From Streptomyces canus (lineage in GTDB: Bacteria > Actinomycetota > Actinomycetes > Streptomycetales > Streptomycetaceae), in the NCBI RefSeq assembly GCF_001514145.1, contig NZ_KQ948677.1, positions 62,001-126,000 of the forward strand: 64,000 bases of DNA, given 5' to 3'. Positions within the stretch are counted from its first letter, which is position 1, and every line of letters starts with the position of its first letter. The notes under the pieces were generated by a model that made no database searches, was not told where the DNA came from, and was given only the letters and a program-made list of their open reading frames with translations. A program made the translations under genes and the position numbers. Positions 6,970 to 15,777 of this stretch are shown piece by piece.

Positions 6970-9900
6970 GTGGACGAGGACAACAGAAGTGCTCTGAGCC
7001 GCCGGCACATGATCGGCATCATGACCGCGGCGGCCGGAGCTTCCCTCCCGCTCGCCGCCGCGCCGTATGCCCGGGCGGCGGGCGGACACGTTGCCGCACC
7101 GGCCGGGCTGCAGGTGAACTCCCGCACCGAGCCGCTGGGCACCGAGACCGAGCCGACCTTCAGCTGGGTGCCCCCGGTCGCCAGGCAGAGCGCGTACGAG
7201 ATCCGGGTCGGCACCGCCCCTGGCACCGAGGACGTCTGGCGCAGCGGCAAGGTGGCGAGCTCCGACAGCACCGGAGTCGCCTACGGCGGCGGGGCTCTGA
7301 CTGCGGAGCGGGCGTACTTCTGGAGAGTGCGGACCTGGGACGAGAAGGGCACCCCCGGACCGTGGAGTGAGCCCGCGAGCTGGGAGACCGGGCTGGCGAA
7401 GGGCGACAAGGGCTGGTCGGGTGCGCAGTGGATCGGGGGGCGTCAGCCCCAGGACCACGATTGGCGTGACCTCACCGGGACGGTCGTCTTCCGCGGCGGC
7501 GCGGACCCCACCGCCGGCCTGTCCCTGCTGTTGCGCGCCGAACCCATCGGCAAGACCTGGGGCGAGGGCCTGAACTGGACTGTCACGCAGAGCGGCGACG
7601 CCATGCGGCTAGTCATGGCGACCCGTCACTACGCCGGCAACACCTGGATCGACGACGGCACCTCCGAGCCCGACTGGGGCGTGAACCACTACGACCCCCA
7701 GAGCGAGACCAACCCCACCACCGCGGGCACCCGCACCGTCCCCGTGGCGACAGTCACGATCCCCGCCTCGACCGGCCTGACCAAGAACACCTGGGCCACC
7801 CGCGACCACACCGTCCAGGTCAAGGCCGTGGGCCTCACCGTCACCACCACGGTCAACGGCGTCGAGGTCGACAGCCGCACCCTCACCGGCGACCAGATCC
7901 GCCGCCACGGCAGCTTCGGCTTCGCCGGCGGCACCAGCGCCACCATCCGCAACGTCAAGGTGACCGGCACCGGCGCCCCCGACTTCGCCGTCGACCTCAC
8001 CACCGGCGCCAATCCCTTCGAGGCCGGCATCGGCACGCTCTCGGGCCTGACCTTCGCGCCGAAGAACCCGTTCATCCCCGCCAAGAACGCGATTCTCCCC
8101 ATCGCCAACCCGGCACCCCTGCTGCGCCGCGCCTTCACCCTGCCCCGCGGCCGCCGCGTCTCCAGGGCCCGCCTGCATCTGAGCGCCGCCGGGAACGTCA
8201 CCTTCACCGTCAACGGCGACCTCATCACCGTCGACGGCAAGCGGGCGACCCGCGACCACACCAACGTGCCCCGCCTCCTGACCGACCAGAGCACCTACGA
8301 CCGCACGGTCCTGTACGACACCTTTGACGTCACCGGGCTGCTCCGGGATGGCCGCGAGAACGTCGTCGCCGCCGAACTGGGCCGTGGCTGGTACGGGGTG
8401 ACGACTCCTCAGGAGTGGTACTGGCAACTCGCCCCGTACAGCGGCGCGCCCCGCCTGCGCGCAAAGCTCGTCGTGACGTACACCGACGGCTCCGCCACCA
8501 CCCTCGTCACCGACAAGGACTGGCTCACCACGGACGGGCCCACGACCTTCGACTCGGTCTACTCGGGCGAGAAGTACGATGCCCGCCGCGCCGACGAGTT
8601 GGGGGAGTGGCGCTCAACAGGCCACCGCACGGGCCGTGACTGGCGCCCGGCCACCGTGCTGATCCCGCCGGGCAGTTGCTCGGGACCGTCGCCCGAGTAC
8701 CACGGCGCACTCCCCGCCACGACGATCCCCGACGGCTTCCGACCGGCGGCTGTTCGCGCCCACGAGGCGGAACCGGTGCTGGTCAACCAGACCCTGCGCC
8801 CGATATCACTCACCGAGACGGCACTCGGTTCGGGCGTCTGGGTCCTGGACTACGGCCAGATCATGACCGGCCTCGTACGGCTGTCCCTCACCGGTATCCA
8901 CTCCGACAGGGAGGGCCTCACCCTCCGTATCCGGGGTGGCAACCGCATCAGCGGCGGCGACGGCACGGCCTCCTCCCCGTTCTCCGTGGAGGAGGAGAAC
9001 TTCCAGCACGACGCCAATCTCCAAACGCACTACTACACGCTGGGCCGCCGGCCGACGCAGACCTGGGAACAGCAGTTCAGCCACTTCGGCTTCCGCTACC
9101 TGGAGGTCATGAACCTCGAGGCCGTTCTCGGCCGGACCCCCGACCTCACCCGGGACGCCGACGTCCTGACCGTCGGCGTCGCCCGCTCCGGCTTCGCCCG
9201 CACCGGCACCTTCACCACCGACAACGCCCTGCTCAACCGCCTCCACCGCAACCTGGAGTGGGCCGAACAGAACAACCTCGTACAGAAGCCCACCGACACG
9301 CCGTCCCGCGAGAAGAACGGCTGGACCGGCGACGCCATGGCCAGTTCCGAGTCCGAATCCCTCACCTGGGACGTCAACGCCGTCCTCACCAACTACCTGC
9401 GCCACTTCCCCGACACACAGATCTCCACCGGCCAGCTGCCCATGTTCGTACCGATCGCCAAGGGCGGATACGGCTACGACCACACCCCCGGCTGGAACGC
9501 CACATGGAAGGCGGTCCCGGCCTGGGACTCGGCGTACTTCGTCATCCCGAGGGAGCTGCACACGTACTACGGCAACAGCAGTCTCTTCGCCGAGCTGTAC
9601 GACCACCAGGACACCCTCCTGAAGTACTACGAGACGCTGTTCACCGCCGAGAACGGCTACAAGTACGAGGCCTCGCTCGGGGCCTACTCCGGTGCCGAGG
9701 CCCCCGGCAGCAACGCCGTCATCAGCCTCGCGTGCTACATCCACTTCTGCGACTACATGGACGAGGTCGGCCGCAGGCTGGGCCGTACCGAACGGGCCGC
9801 CCACTACGCCCAGTTGGCACGCACCCTGCGCAGAGCGTTCATCGGCGACTACTGGGACGCCTCACAGGGGTACTTCACCCAGGGCAGCATCTCCAGCGAG

Positions 9901-10647
9901 AACGCCATGGCCATTGCCTTCGACCTGGTCCCCGGCTCCGACCTCGACCCCGGCGATCCCCGATACCTGCCAGGCACCAAGCCGCTCGCCGAGAACAAGA
10001 AGGCCCTCGCCAAGCTGCTCGCCGACCGCATCACGTCCGCCGGACAGCACCTCCAGAACGACATGTACGGCTCGCGCTACGAGTTCAACATCCTCAGCGA
10101 GTACGGCTACACGGACACCGCGCTGAAGGCCGTCACCCAGACCGGCGTGCCCGGCTACGTGTACCAGATCGCCAAGGGCGCCACCTCGCTGTGGGAGCAG
10201 TGGACCGACCGGCTCTCCGTCGACCACCACTACCGCTCCAACGTGGCCACCTGGTTCTACCAGAGCCTGGCCGGCATCAGGCCGACGTCAACCGCCTACG
10301 AGACGCTGCGCATCCGCCCGTACATCCCCGCGGCCGCCGTCAACAGCCGGGTCCCGGAGAACACCGAGGACACCGACCTGTCGCCTGCGCTCCTGAACCA
10401 TGTCAGCGCCTCGATCGACACCGTGCGCGGCAAGGTGTCCTCGCAATGGCGGCGCCGCCAGGACGGCCGGATCGACCTCGCGGTGACCATCCCGTACAAC
10501 ACGGCGGCCGAGATCTGGGTCCCCACCCAGGACAAGCCCGTCACCGCGCCCCGGGGTGCCACCCACGTACGTGACGACACCTCGGGCGGCGCGCCGTACA
10601 AGGTCTACCGGGTCTTTGCAGGGTCCCACCGCTTCAACGGCGGCTGA
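6970..10647 (+). CDS. Tat-exported alpha-L-rhamnosidase (GH78)
   Basis: A 1225-aa secreted glycosidase that releases terminal L-rhamnose from plant glycosides or polysaccharides. The start is GTG 6970 after GAAAGGA with 7-nt spacing; an in-frame ATG at 6883 lacks a comparable site and would put the operator inside the gene. A Tat signal is visible (SRRHMIGIMTAAAGASLPLAAAPYARAAG). Next come an Fn3-like domain (about 45-130), an inserted beta-sandwich, the Bac_rhamnosid N domain (RRVSRARLHLSAAGNVTFTVNGD), a jelly-roll (GVWVLDYGQIMTGLVRL), and the (alpha/alpha)6 catalytic domain. This domain has TDTPSREKNGWTGDAM with acidic residues and the downstream GATSLWEQW Glu, both GH78 landmarks. A terminator hairpin follows. 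Confidence 0.93.
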   Translation: MDEDNRSALSRRHMIGIMTAAAGASLPLAAAPYARAAGGHVAAPAGLQVNSRTEPLGTETEPTFSWVPPVARQSAYEIRVGTAPGTEDVWRSGKVASSDSTGVAYGGGALTAERAYFWRVRTWDEKGTPGPWSEPASWETGLAKGDKGWSGAQWIGGRQPQDHDWRDLTGTVVFRGGADPTAGLSLLLRAEPIGKTWGEGLNWTVTQSGDAMRLVMATRHYAGNTWIDDGTSEPDWGVNHYDPQSETNPTTAGTRTVPVATVTIPASTGLTKNTWATRDHTVQVKAVGLTVTTTVNGVEVDSRTLTGDQIRRHGSFGFAGGTSATIRNVKVTGTGAPDFAVDLTTGANPFEAGIGTLSGLTFAPKNPFIPAKNAILPIANPAPLLRRAFTLPRGRRVSRARLHLSAAGNVTFTVNGDLITVDGKRATRDHTNVPRLLTDQSTYDRTVLYDTFDVTGLLRDGRENVVAAELGRGWYGVTTPQEWYWQLAPYSGAPRLRAKLVVTYTDGSATTLVTDKDWLTTDGPTTFDSVYSGEKYDARRADELGEWRSTGHRTGRDWRPATVLIPPGSCSGPSPEYHGALPATTIPDGFRPAAVRAHEAEPVLVNQTLRPISLTETALGSGVWVLDYGQIMTGLVRLSLTGIHSDREGLTLRIRGGNRISGGDGTASSPFSVEEENFQHDANLQTHYYTLGRRPTQTWEQQFSHFGFRYLEVMNLEAVLGRTPDLTRDADVLTVGVARSGFARTGTFTTDNALLNRLHRNLEWAEQNNLVQKPTDTPSREKNGWTGDAMASSESESLTWDVNAVLTNYLRHFPDTQISTGQLPMFVPIAKGGYGYDHTPGWNATWKAVPAWDSAYFVIPRELHTYYGNSSLFAELYDHQDTLLKYYETLFTAENGYKYEASLGAYSGAEAPGSNAVISLACYIHFCDYMDEVGRRLGRTERAAHYAQLARTLRRAFIGDYWDASQGYFTQGSISSENAMAIAFDLVPGSDLDPGDPRYLPGTKPLAENKKALAKLLADRITSAGQHLQNDMYGSRYEFNILSEYGYTDTALKAVTQTGVPGYVYQIAKGATSLWEQWTDRLSVDHHYRSNVATWFYQSLAGIRPTSTAYETLRIRPYIPAAAVNSRVPENTEDTDLSPALLNHVSASIDTVRGKVSSQWRRRQDGRIDLAVTIPYNTAAEIWVPTQDKPVTAPRGATHVRDDTSGGAPYKVYRVFAGSHRFNGG

Positions 10648-10665
10648 CCCCCGACCGCACCGACC

Positions 10666-10705
10666 GCCGCACCGTGCCGAGTCGGCGCTCTCGGCACGGT
10701 GCGGC
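10666..10705. terminator. Bidirectional terminator hairpin
   Basis: A perfect 16-bp stem (GCCGCACCGTGCCGAG / CTCGGCACGGTGCGGC) with an 8-nt loop sits between the ends of the convergent rhamnosidase and MFS genes. It is one of the strongest inverted repeats in the window and would serve both strands. Confidence 0.8.
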
Positions 10706-10750
10706 CTCGCGCGACCAGGCGGTGTACCGCCTCGGTGCCTGGCGGGGACC

Positions 10751-11962
10751 TCACCGCGGCAGATCGGCCAACCGCGGCGGGGTCTCCTGGCTGCTGCGCT
10801 GCCCGCGGCGAACGGTCATGTACGCGGCGAGGGCGAGGACCGCGGCAAGGGCGATGAGGGTGCAGACGGCACCCCATCCCAGCTGGACGTAGGCGCGGGT
10901 GCCGAGCCATGACCCTGCGCTGCCGCCGAGGAACGCGCAGGTCATGTAGCCGGTGTTCAGACGGCTGCGGGCCTCGGGGCGCAGTGCGAAGATGCGGGCC
11001 TGGTTGGCGACTTGACCGCACTGCACCGCCACGTCCAGAAGGAGCAGTCCGAATGCGAGCGCCACCAGCCCCACGGCTCCACCCAGCGCGCCCGCGCTGA
11101 GCACCGCCGCCGCGGCGAGGGCGGCCAGGATGCACCACAGGTTCACCCGGTCGGCGCCGAGCCGGTCGACCCAGCGGCCGGCCGCCGGGGCGCAGAACAT
11201 GCTGCCCGCCCCGATCAGGGCCAGCAGCCCCACGGCCTGGGTGCCCATGCCGTAGCGCGGTCCGGTGACGAGCAGGGCCAGCGCGGTCCAGGCCGCGCTG
11301 AACCCGCCGAAGAGGGTGACCTGGAAGAGCACGGAGCGCCTTAGCTCCCGCTCGTCGCGCAGCATCCGCAGGGTGTCGGCGAGCAGGGTTGGGTAGCGGT
11401 CGTGCACGGCCGGTGCGTTGCCCGGCAGGGCGAGGCCGAGGACGACGGCCAGCAGCCCGGTGAGCACGGCGGCGACAAGGTACGGGGCGCGCCAGCCCAG
11501 GTGCTCGCCCAGTACGCCGCCGAAGGTGCGGGCCAGCAGGATGCCGCCGATCAGGCCCGCCTGGAGGGTGCCGATCACACTGCCGCGCCGGTCGGACTCG
11601 ACCAGACCCGCGGCCATGGGCAGCAGGAGCTGCGGAACCACGGTCGCCACGCCCACCACGGCACCTGCCGCCAGGAGGAGGCCGGTGGCCGGGGCGAGAC
11701 CGGCGACGAGGAGGGCTGCCCCGGTCGTCGCGAGCAGGCCGGTGATCAGCGGGCGGCGGGGGAGGCGGTCGCCGAGGGGCACCAGCAGAAAGATTCCGAC
11801 GGCGTAACCGAGTTGGGTCACCGTCGCCACGATCGCCGCCGTGGCCGGCGTGACGCCGAGACCGTCGGCGATGAGGGGGGTGAGGGCCTGGGGGAAGTAG
11901 ACGTTCGCCACGCCGACGCCACAGGCCAGTGCCATCAGGAGAGGCAGCTTGCGGGACATCAC
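10751..11962 (-). CDS. MFS multidrug-type efflux transporter
   Basis: A 403-aa, 12-helix major facilitator protein. The motif-A-like loop between TM2 and TM3 is LVPLGDRLPRRPLITGLL (residues about 60-77), and paired GDR/R residues recur in the second half (PAAGRWVDRLGADRVNLW). It resembles the drug-efflux DHA1 proteins. The start is GTG at 11962 directly followed by an in-frame ATG. It diverges from a TetR gene with two dyads between them, so it is probably induced when the TetR protein binds the exported compound (inference). Confidence 0.87.
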   Translation of the reverse strand: MMSRKLPLLMALACGVGVANVYFPQALTPLIADGLGVTPATAAIVATVTQLGYAVGIFLLVPLGDRLPRRPLITGLLATTGAALLVAGLAPATGLLLAAGAVVGVATVVPQLLLPMAAGLVESDRRGSVIGTLQAGLIGGILLARTFGGVLGEHLGWRAPYLVAAVLTGLLAVVLGLALPGNAPAVHDRYPTLLADTLRMLRDERELRRSVLFQVTLFGGFSAAWTALALLVTGPRYGMGTQAVGLLALIGAGSMFCAPAAGRWVDRLGADRVNLWCILAALAAAAVLSAGALGGAVGLVALAFGLLLLDVAVQCGQVANQARIFALRPEARSRLNTGYMTCAFLGGSAGSWLGTRAYVQLGWGAVCTLIALAAVLALAAYMTVRRGQRSSQETPPRLADLPR

Positions 11963-11971
11963 TCAGCTCCA

Positions 11972-11995
11972 ACCGAACGAACTGGATGGTTCGGT
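11972..11995. promoter_or_regulatory. Inverted repeat in the MFS promoter
   Basis: ACCGAAC and GTTCGGT are 7-bp inverted arms separated by 10 bp, immediately upstream of the MFS start. The GAAC/GTTC core matches the second dyad at 12030-12045, as expected for two binding sites of the adjacent TetR regulator. Confidence 0.55.
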
Positions 11996-12029
11996 CATCG
12001 AGCGTGGCACGCACCATTGAAATTCGTCA

Positions 12030-12045
12030 AACGAACCAGTTCGTT
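12030..12045. promoter_or_regulatory. TetR operator dyad
   Basis: AACGAACCAGTTCGTT has 7-bp perfect arms around a 2-bp centre and lies 12 bp upstream of the tetR ATG. It overlaps the likely promoter of both divergent genes. The arm sequence is shared with the site at 11972-11995. Confidence 0.68.
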
Positions 12046-12057
12046 ACCATCGGTTGC

Positions 12058-12639
12058 ATGGCATACGACTCCACGGCGACCAAAGAACGCATCCTCGCGG
12101 CGGCGACCACGGAGTTCGCCGCGCACGGCGTCGCCGGCGCCCGGGTGGACCGTATCGCCGCCGCGGCCAAGGCCAACAAGCGTGCGATCTACGACTACTT
12201 CGGCGACAAGAACAAGCTATTCGCCGTCGTCGTCGAACGCACCCTGGCCGACCTCGCCGAGGCCGTCCCACCCAGCGACGACCTGCCCGGCTACGCCGAG
12301 CGCCTCTTCGACTACCACCGCGCCCACCCCGAGGCCCTGCGGCTGGTGATGTGGGAGGCCCTGGAGATCGGCGAGGAGCCCGTCCCGGCGGAAGAAGCCC
12401 GCACCCGTCACTACCAGGACAAGATCGACGCCGCCGAATCCGACGGGCCGGACGGCGACGCGCGGACCCGCGTGTTCTTCACCCTCGCCCTGGCCGGCTG
12501 GAGCATCGCCATGCCCCAGCTGCGGCGCATGGTCCTCGGCCCCGACCACAGCCTCGACGACCTCCGCGACGAGGTCGCCCGGTCCGTACGAGCGCTGCCG
12601 GCAGGGGGAGGGGCGCCCGGGCGGAACCGGCAACGGTGA
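12058..12639 (+). CDS. TetR-family regulator of the divergent MFS pump
   Basis: A 193-aa regulator. The HTH is clear in residues 8-55: TKERILAAATTEFAAHGVAGARVDRIAAAAKANKRAIYDYFGDKNKLFAVV, ending in the typical YDYFGDK. The C-terminal half is a helical ligand pocket, TetR_C_33-like in length. The frame is open upstream, but ATG 12058 just after the operator gives the normal N-terminus. It is divergent from the MFS gene at 10751-11962 and very likely represses it. Confidence 0.88.
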   Translation: MAYDSTATKERILAAATTEFAAHGVAGARVDRIAAAAKANKRAIYDYFGDKNKLFAVVVERTLADLAEAVPPSDDLPGYAERLFDYHRAHPEALRLVMWEALEIGEEPVPAEEARTRHYQDKIDAAESDGPDGDARTRVFFTLALAGWSIAMPQLRRMVLGPDHSLDDLRDEVARSVRALPAGGGAPGRNRQR

Positions 12640-12831
12640 CGCAGCCGCAGCGGGGAGCCGAGCACCACCAACGCACGCTCCGGCAAGTGGCTCCAAGAGC
12701 CGCCGCCGACCTCACCCGAGGGCGCGGCGACGTGTCGGACGACGAAGCCGGACCCCGCGCGGCGGCAGGACAGCGGCATGGAGGAGCATCTGCTCAGCCA
12801 CTGTGCCACCGTCTGCCTGTGAGGGACCATC

Positions 12832-13488
12832 ATGCGTTCTGCCCGCCGTACCGTGCCGCCCATCCTGCTCACCAGTCTGCTGCTGGCGGGCTGTTCACCC
12901 GTCTCCCTCGGCACGTCGACGTCGTCCGGGACGCAGAGTCCGGTGACGGGAGCGCCGACCGGCTCGGCGCGGGCGATCGCGGTGGGGGCGGGACCGCAGA
13001 AGCACTACACGGTGCAAAAGCAGCCGGCCGCGGGCTCCTGCCACTACCGGTACCTCAAGGGGGAACCGCTGGAGGATCCGGCCTGCACGCCGGGCGCGAT
13101 ATCCCCGGCGGTCACTCAGGCGAACCTGGCCTCGACGATCTGCCGCAAGGGCGGCTACACCTCCGGGGTGCGCCCCTCCACGTACGTGACGGGCAAAGAG
13201 AAGAAGCTCAACGCCGCCTCCTACGGCTTCACCGGACGCATGGGGGATGCCGAGTACGACCACCTGATCAGCCTGCAGTTGGGCGGGGACCCCAACGACT
13301 ACCGCAACCTGTGGGTCGAGCCGGCCGACCCCGGCCACAAGAAGGGCTCCGGGGTCAACAACGCGAAGGACCCGGTGGAGACGAAGCTGCACACCGCGGT
13401 CTGCAAGGGCACAGTCACCCTCGCCGCCGCACAGCAGGCGATCGTCACCGACTGGACCACGGCCCTGAGCACGCTTCACCTCGCCTGA
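12832..13488 (+). CDS. Secreted lipoprotein with HNH-like nuclease motif
   Basis: A 218-aa protein with a lipoprotein signal peptide (MRSARRTVPPILLTSLLLAGC; lipobox LLAGC). The mature part carries EYDHLISLQLGGDPNDYRNLWVEP around residues 142-165, the D-H-L-I-x-L-x-L-G-G...N-L-W pattern of a group of HNH/His-Me-finger-like proteins. Cysteines in SCHY, PACTPG, TICRKGG and AVCKG may form disulfides. If it is a true nuclease it would act outside the membrane. The second catalytic His of a complete HNH site is not obvious, so activity is uncertain. A hairpin terminator follows. Confidence 0.8.
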   Translation: MRSARRTVPPILLTSLLLAGCSPVSLGTSTSSGTQSPVTGAPTGSARAIAVGAGPQKHYTVQKQPAAGSCHYRYLKGEPLEDPACTPGAISPAVTQANLASTICRKGGYTSGVRPSTYVTGKEKKLNAASYGFTGRMGDAEYDHLISLQLGGDPNDYRNLWVEPADPGHKKGSGVNNAKDPVETKLHTAVCKGTVTLAAAQQAIVTDWTTALSTLHLA

Positions 13489-13543
13489 AAGGCGGCCAGG
13501 GAAGGGGCGAGATCGGGGTCGCGCGGACTGTCGGCGCACGAAA

Positions 13544-13575
13544 GCCCCGGCTGGACGGGGGAGACCAGCCGGGGC
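13544..13575. terminator. Terminator hairpin after the lipoprotein gene
   Basis: A perfect 11-bp stem (GCCCCGGCTGG / CCAGCCGGGGC) with a 10-nt loop begins 56 bp past the lipoprotein stop. Confidence 0.75.
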
Positions 13576-14117
13576 CGTGTGCGGTGGCGTGCGGAGGGCG
13601 GTCGCCTCTCGGCGAAAGGCTCCATGGGGCTTCAGCCGAACGATCGTCCCCATGGGCTATAGGTGAGGCCCGGGGACACTGTCCCCCCCCACCAGCCACA
13701 TACGGATGAACGGCCAACCAGCTCCGGTTGTTCCCCGCCCCCGTCCCACAGCCGCTGTGAGCTGCGGCACGCCGCACGCCCAGCACGGCGGGCAGCCGAG
13801 GAACTCGTCGCTGAGGGCGGCGAATTCGTCTGGTCGCGGCTGAGTGCTGCCAGGCCTGCTCGTTCCAGCATGTGCGCGACAGGAGTACTGGCTTGTGCTG
13901 CAGCTGAGCTCGGGTGCGGGTGCGGGTGCGGTGCGGGGGCGGGAATCGAGAACCGCGGCTATGACGGTCCAAGCCTTGGCAGGGTCGGCGGGCGGGCTTG
14001 CCCCGGATCGCTTGCTCCCGCTCCGCCGCCCCGTAGACGGAGAACATCACCAGTGACGCGGAATCCCACGCCGTAGACCGTGGGGGCTCGGTGGCGGCGA
14101 GAATTATCCTCGGACCC
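13576..14117. other. Gene-poor stretch
   Basis: No gene could be supported here. On the minus strand a short cysteine-rich reading (DEFAALSDEFLGC followed by more Cys, near 13660-13830) has actinomycete-like codon use but no credible start, and may be a remnant. A GGGTGC-type low-complexity run lies near 13910-13940, and a small GGGGACA/TGTCCCC hairpin near 13674-13688. Confidence 0.4.
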
Positions 14118-14624
14118 ATGATCGAGACTGAGCGGCTGCTCCTGCGGCCTCTGCGTGTGTCCGACGTAGACGTTTTCGTCGAGCTTCATGCCGACCCGCA
14201 GGTCAACCGCTTCGTCGGGTCCTTCTCGCGTCAGCAAGCACTCGAACGCCTCACTGCGATCGAGCGGCAGTGGGCTGAGCGAGGCCATGGTCTGTGCGCG
14301 ATCGAGCTGAAGTCGAGCGGGGAGTTCATCGGTCGAAGCGGCCTGCAGTACTGGGAGCAGTTCGATGAGGTGGAACTGGGGTGGACGCTTCGAGCGGATC
14401 ACTGGGGGCACGGGTTTGCGACCGAGGCCGCTCTAGCGTGTCTGGACTGGGGGTTCGCCGAGCTTGACGACGACTACTTCACGGCTCTCATCCGGGCGGG
14501 CAATGACGCCTCGGTGCGGGTGGCCGCGCGCCTGGGGTTCGCGCCGCGTCGAGAGGACCATCTGCAGGGCCGCCCCGTCACGGTGTATGCCCTGGACCGC
14601 CCGGCCGAACTGCGCGCTTGTTGA
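14118..14624 (+). CDS. GNAT-family N-acetyltransferase (RimJ/RimL type)
   Basis: A 168-aa acetyltransferase of the RimJ/RimL-like group, which acetylates protein N-termini or small amines with acetyl-CoA. It opens with the typical MIETERLLLRPLRVSDVDVF. The acetyl-CoA-binding motif A is VELGWTLRADHWGHGFATEAALACLDWGF (residues about 86-114), with the H-W-G-x-G-x-A-T-E-A signature. Motif B is NDASVRVAARLGFAPRRE. The start is ATG 14118; an in-frame upstream codon at 14091 would add nine non-conserved residues. Confidence 0.87.
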   Translation: MIETERLLLRPLRVSDVDVFVELHADPQVNRFVGSFSRQQALERLTAIERQWAERGHGLCAIELKSSGEFIGRSGLQYWEQFDEVELGWTLRADHWGHGFATEAALACLDWGFAELDDDYFTALIRAGNDASVRVAARLGFAPRREDHLQGRPVTVYALDRPAELRAC

Positions 14625-14695
14625 GTCGCTTGAGCATCTTGAAAGCCACGTGGCCTTTGACGAGGCCCCTTGCCGCCGGGCCGGGTGACCGTGCG

Positions 14696-15117
14696 TCACA
14701 TAGAGAGCGAGAAGAGCCGTAATGGCACTGAGGGCCAGTGGGCACCGTCGCGCAGAGGCGTCACCATGGTCCGCAGCGGCATGGTCACCAGGCGGTTTTC
14801 GGGTTGTTCGACCAGTACGTCCGTATCGAGCGGGTGCCATCCGAGGCGACGGTAGAGCGGCACGAGGGGAGGCCGGCAGAACAGGAGTGCATGCTGAGGA
14901 CCCATCGTGCGGGTGTGCTCCAGTGCAGCTGTGACGACGAGCCGAGCCAGGCTCCGACCTTGCATACCGGGGGCGACGGCCACCCCGCCGACTCCCACCA
15001 CCTCTGTCTCGGCATCACCGATAGCGACAGGCAGTCGCCGCAGGCCGGTGTGTCCGCCTTCGTGTACTGGGGGAGCCGCACCACATACGGTGCCGCAGCT
15101 GATCGGTTGTCAGACAT
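14696..15117 (-). pseudogene. Internally deleted GNAT acetyltransferase gene
   Basis: The start region reads MSDNRSAAAPYVVRLPQYTKAD, typical of an actinobacterial GNAT. The frame then shifts, and the rest of the domain continues in another frame as VAIGDAETEVVGVGGVAVAPGMQG and a normal C-terminus (HALLFCRPPLVPLYRRLGW, then PLRAM-like PLRTMVTPL). The segment between beta-1 and the acetyl-CoA motif, roughly 40 residues in relatives, is missing. The loss and frameshift make a functional enzyme unlikely. Confidence 0.65.
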
Positions 15118-15201
15118 GCCCCCACCATGATCACCCTGCCGGGCGGTGGCCAAGTCCACTCATCCGGCGATACCTACGTCAATCGGCGGCCGTGGCGCAG
15201 C

Positions 15202-15777
15202 TCATGGGGTTCCTGTAGTGGACTGACTCACCCCGGAGCGGAACTGCCGCACGAGCGTTCTCGGGTCCCGTACCGCCTGCCACAGGCCCATCGACAGCAG
15301 CGCCAGGCTGATGGCGAAGCAGACCCAGAACACGAACTGGGTGCCGGTCGCGAGGTGGTGGGTGCTGCCGTCCTCGTAGCGGCAGTACGCCTGTGGGGGA
15401 AACGCCTTCGAGACACCGACGCCCCCGTAGTACATGGAGCACGGGTCCTCGCCGGGGTCCTTGAGCGTGTCGTCCGCCGTGACCACCAGCAGCCAGGCCA
15501 GCGCCGCCACCGGAACCGTGCCGAACACGATCATCTTCGCCCAGATCGGCAGGCGAGGGTGGCCGAGGAGCCCAAGCAGCGCGATCAGGACGACCACGAA
15601 CACCGCGGCGACGGCCACTGCGGTGAACAGCCTCTTGTACACCTCCTCAAGAAGCCAGATGACTCCTGCCACCGGGGGCGCGGTGAGGAGGACGACCTTG
15701 ATCCCGGATGCCGTACGCGGGTGCGCGAGAAGGTACACGACGAGCGCGCACGCGATCAGGGCGAGGAGCGCGATCAC
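15202..15777 (-). CDS. Multi-pass membrane protein of unknown function
   Basis: A 191-aa protein with about five hydrophobic segments: IALLALIACALVVYLLA at the N-terminus, VVLLTAPPVAGVIWLL, FTAVAVAAVFVVVLIALLGLL, MIVFGTVPVAALAWLLVV, and TQFVFWVCFAISLALLSMGL near the C-terminus. The extracytoplasmic loop before the last segment has two Cys (DPCSMYYGG, QAYCRYED). The GTG start overlaps the stop of the upstream DUF4232 lipoprotein gene as GTGA, so the two are co-translated and may act together at the membrane. The family was not recognised. Confidence 0.78.
   Translation of the reverse strand: MIALLALIACALVVYLLAHPRTASGIKVVLLTAPPVAGVIWLLEEVYKRLFTAVAVAAVFVVVLIALLGLLGHPRLPIWAKMIVFGTVPVAALAWLLVVTADDTLKDPGEDPCSMYYGGVGVSKAFPPQAYCRYEDGSTHHLATGTQFVFWVCFAISLALLSMGLWQAVRDPRTLVRQFRSGVSQSTTGTP

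Noticed and set aside
13905..13945. GGGTGC-rich run as a regulatory repeat
   Set aside because: Imperfect low-complexity sequence, common in high-GC genomes, with no dyad and no adjacent promoter.
13663..14076. A 137-codon plus-strand frame
   Set aside because: The product is Pro/Arg/Cys low-complexity, without domain, start context or normal codon bias.
14640..14665. AAAGCCACGTGGCCTTT palindrome after the GNAT gene
   Set aside because: The stem is short, contains a simple 10-bp palindrome with no loop, and has no clear terminator or operator context.
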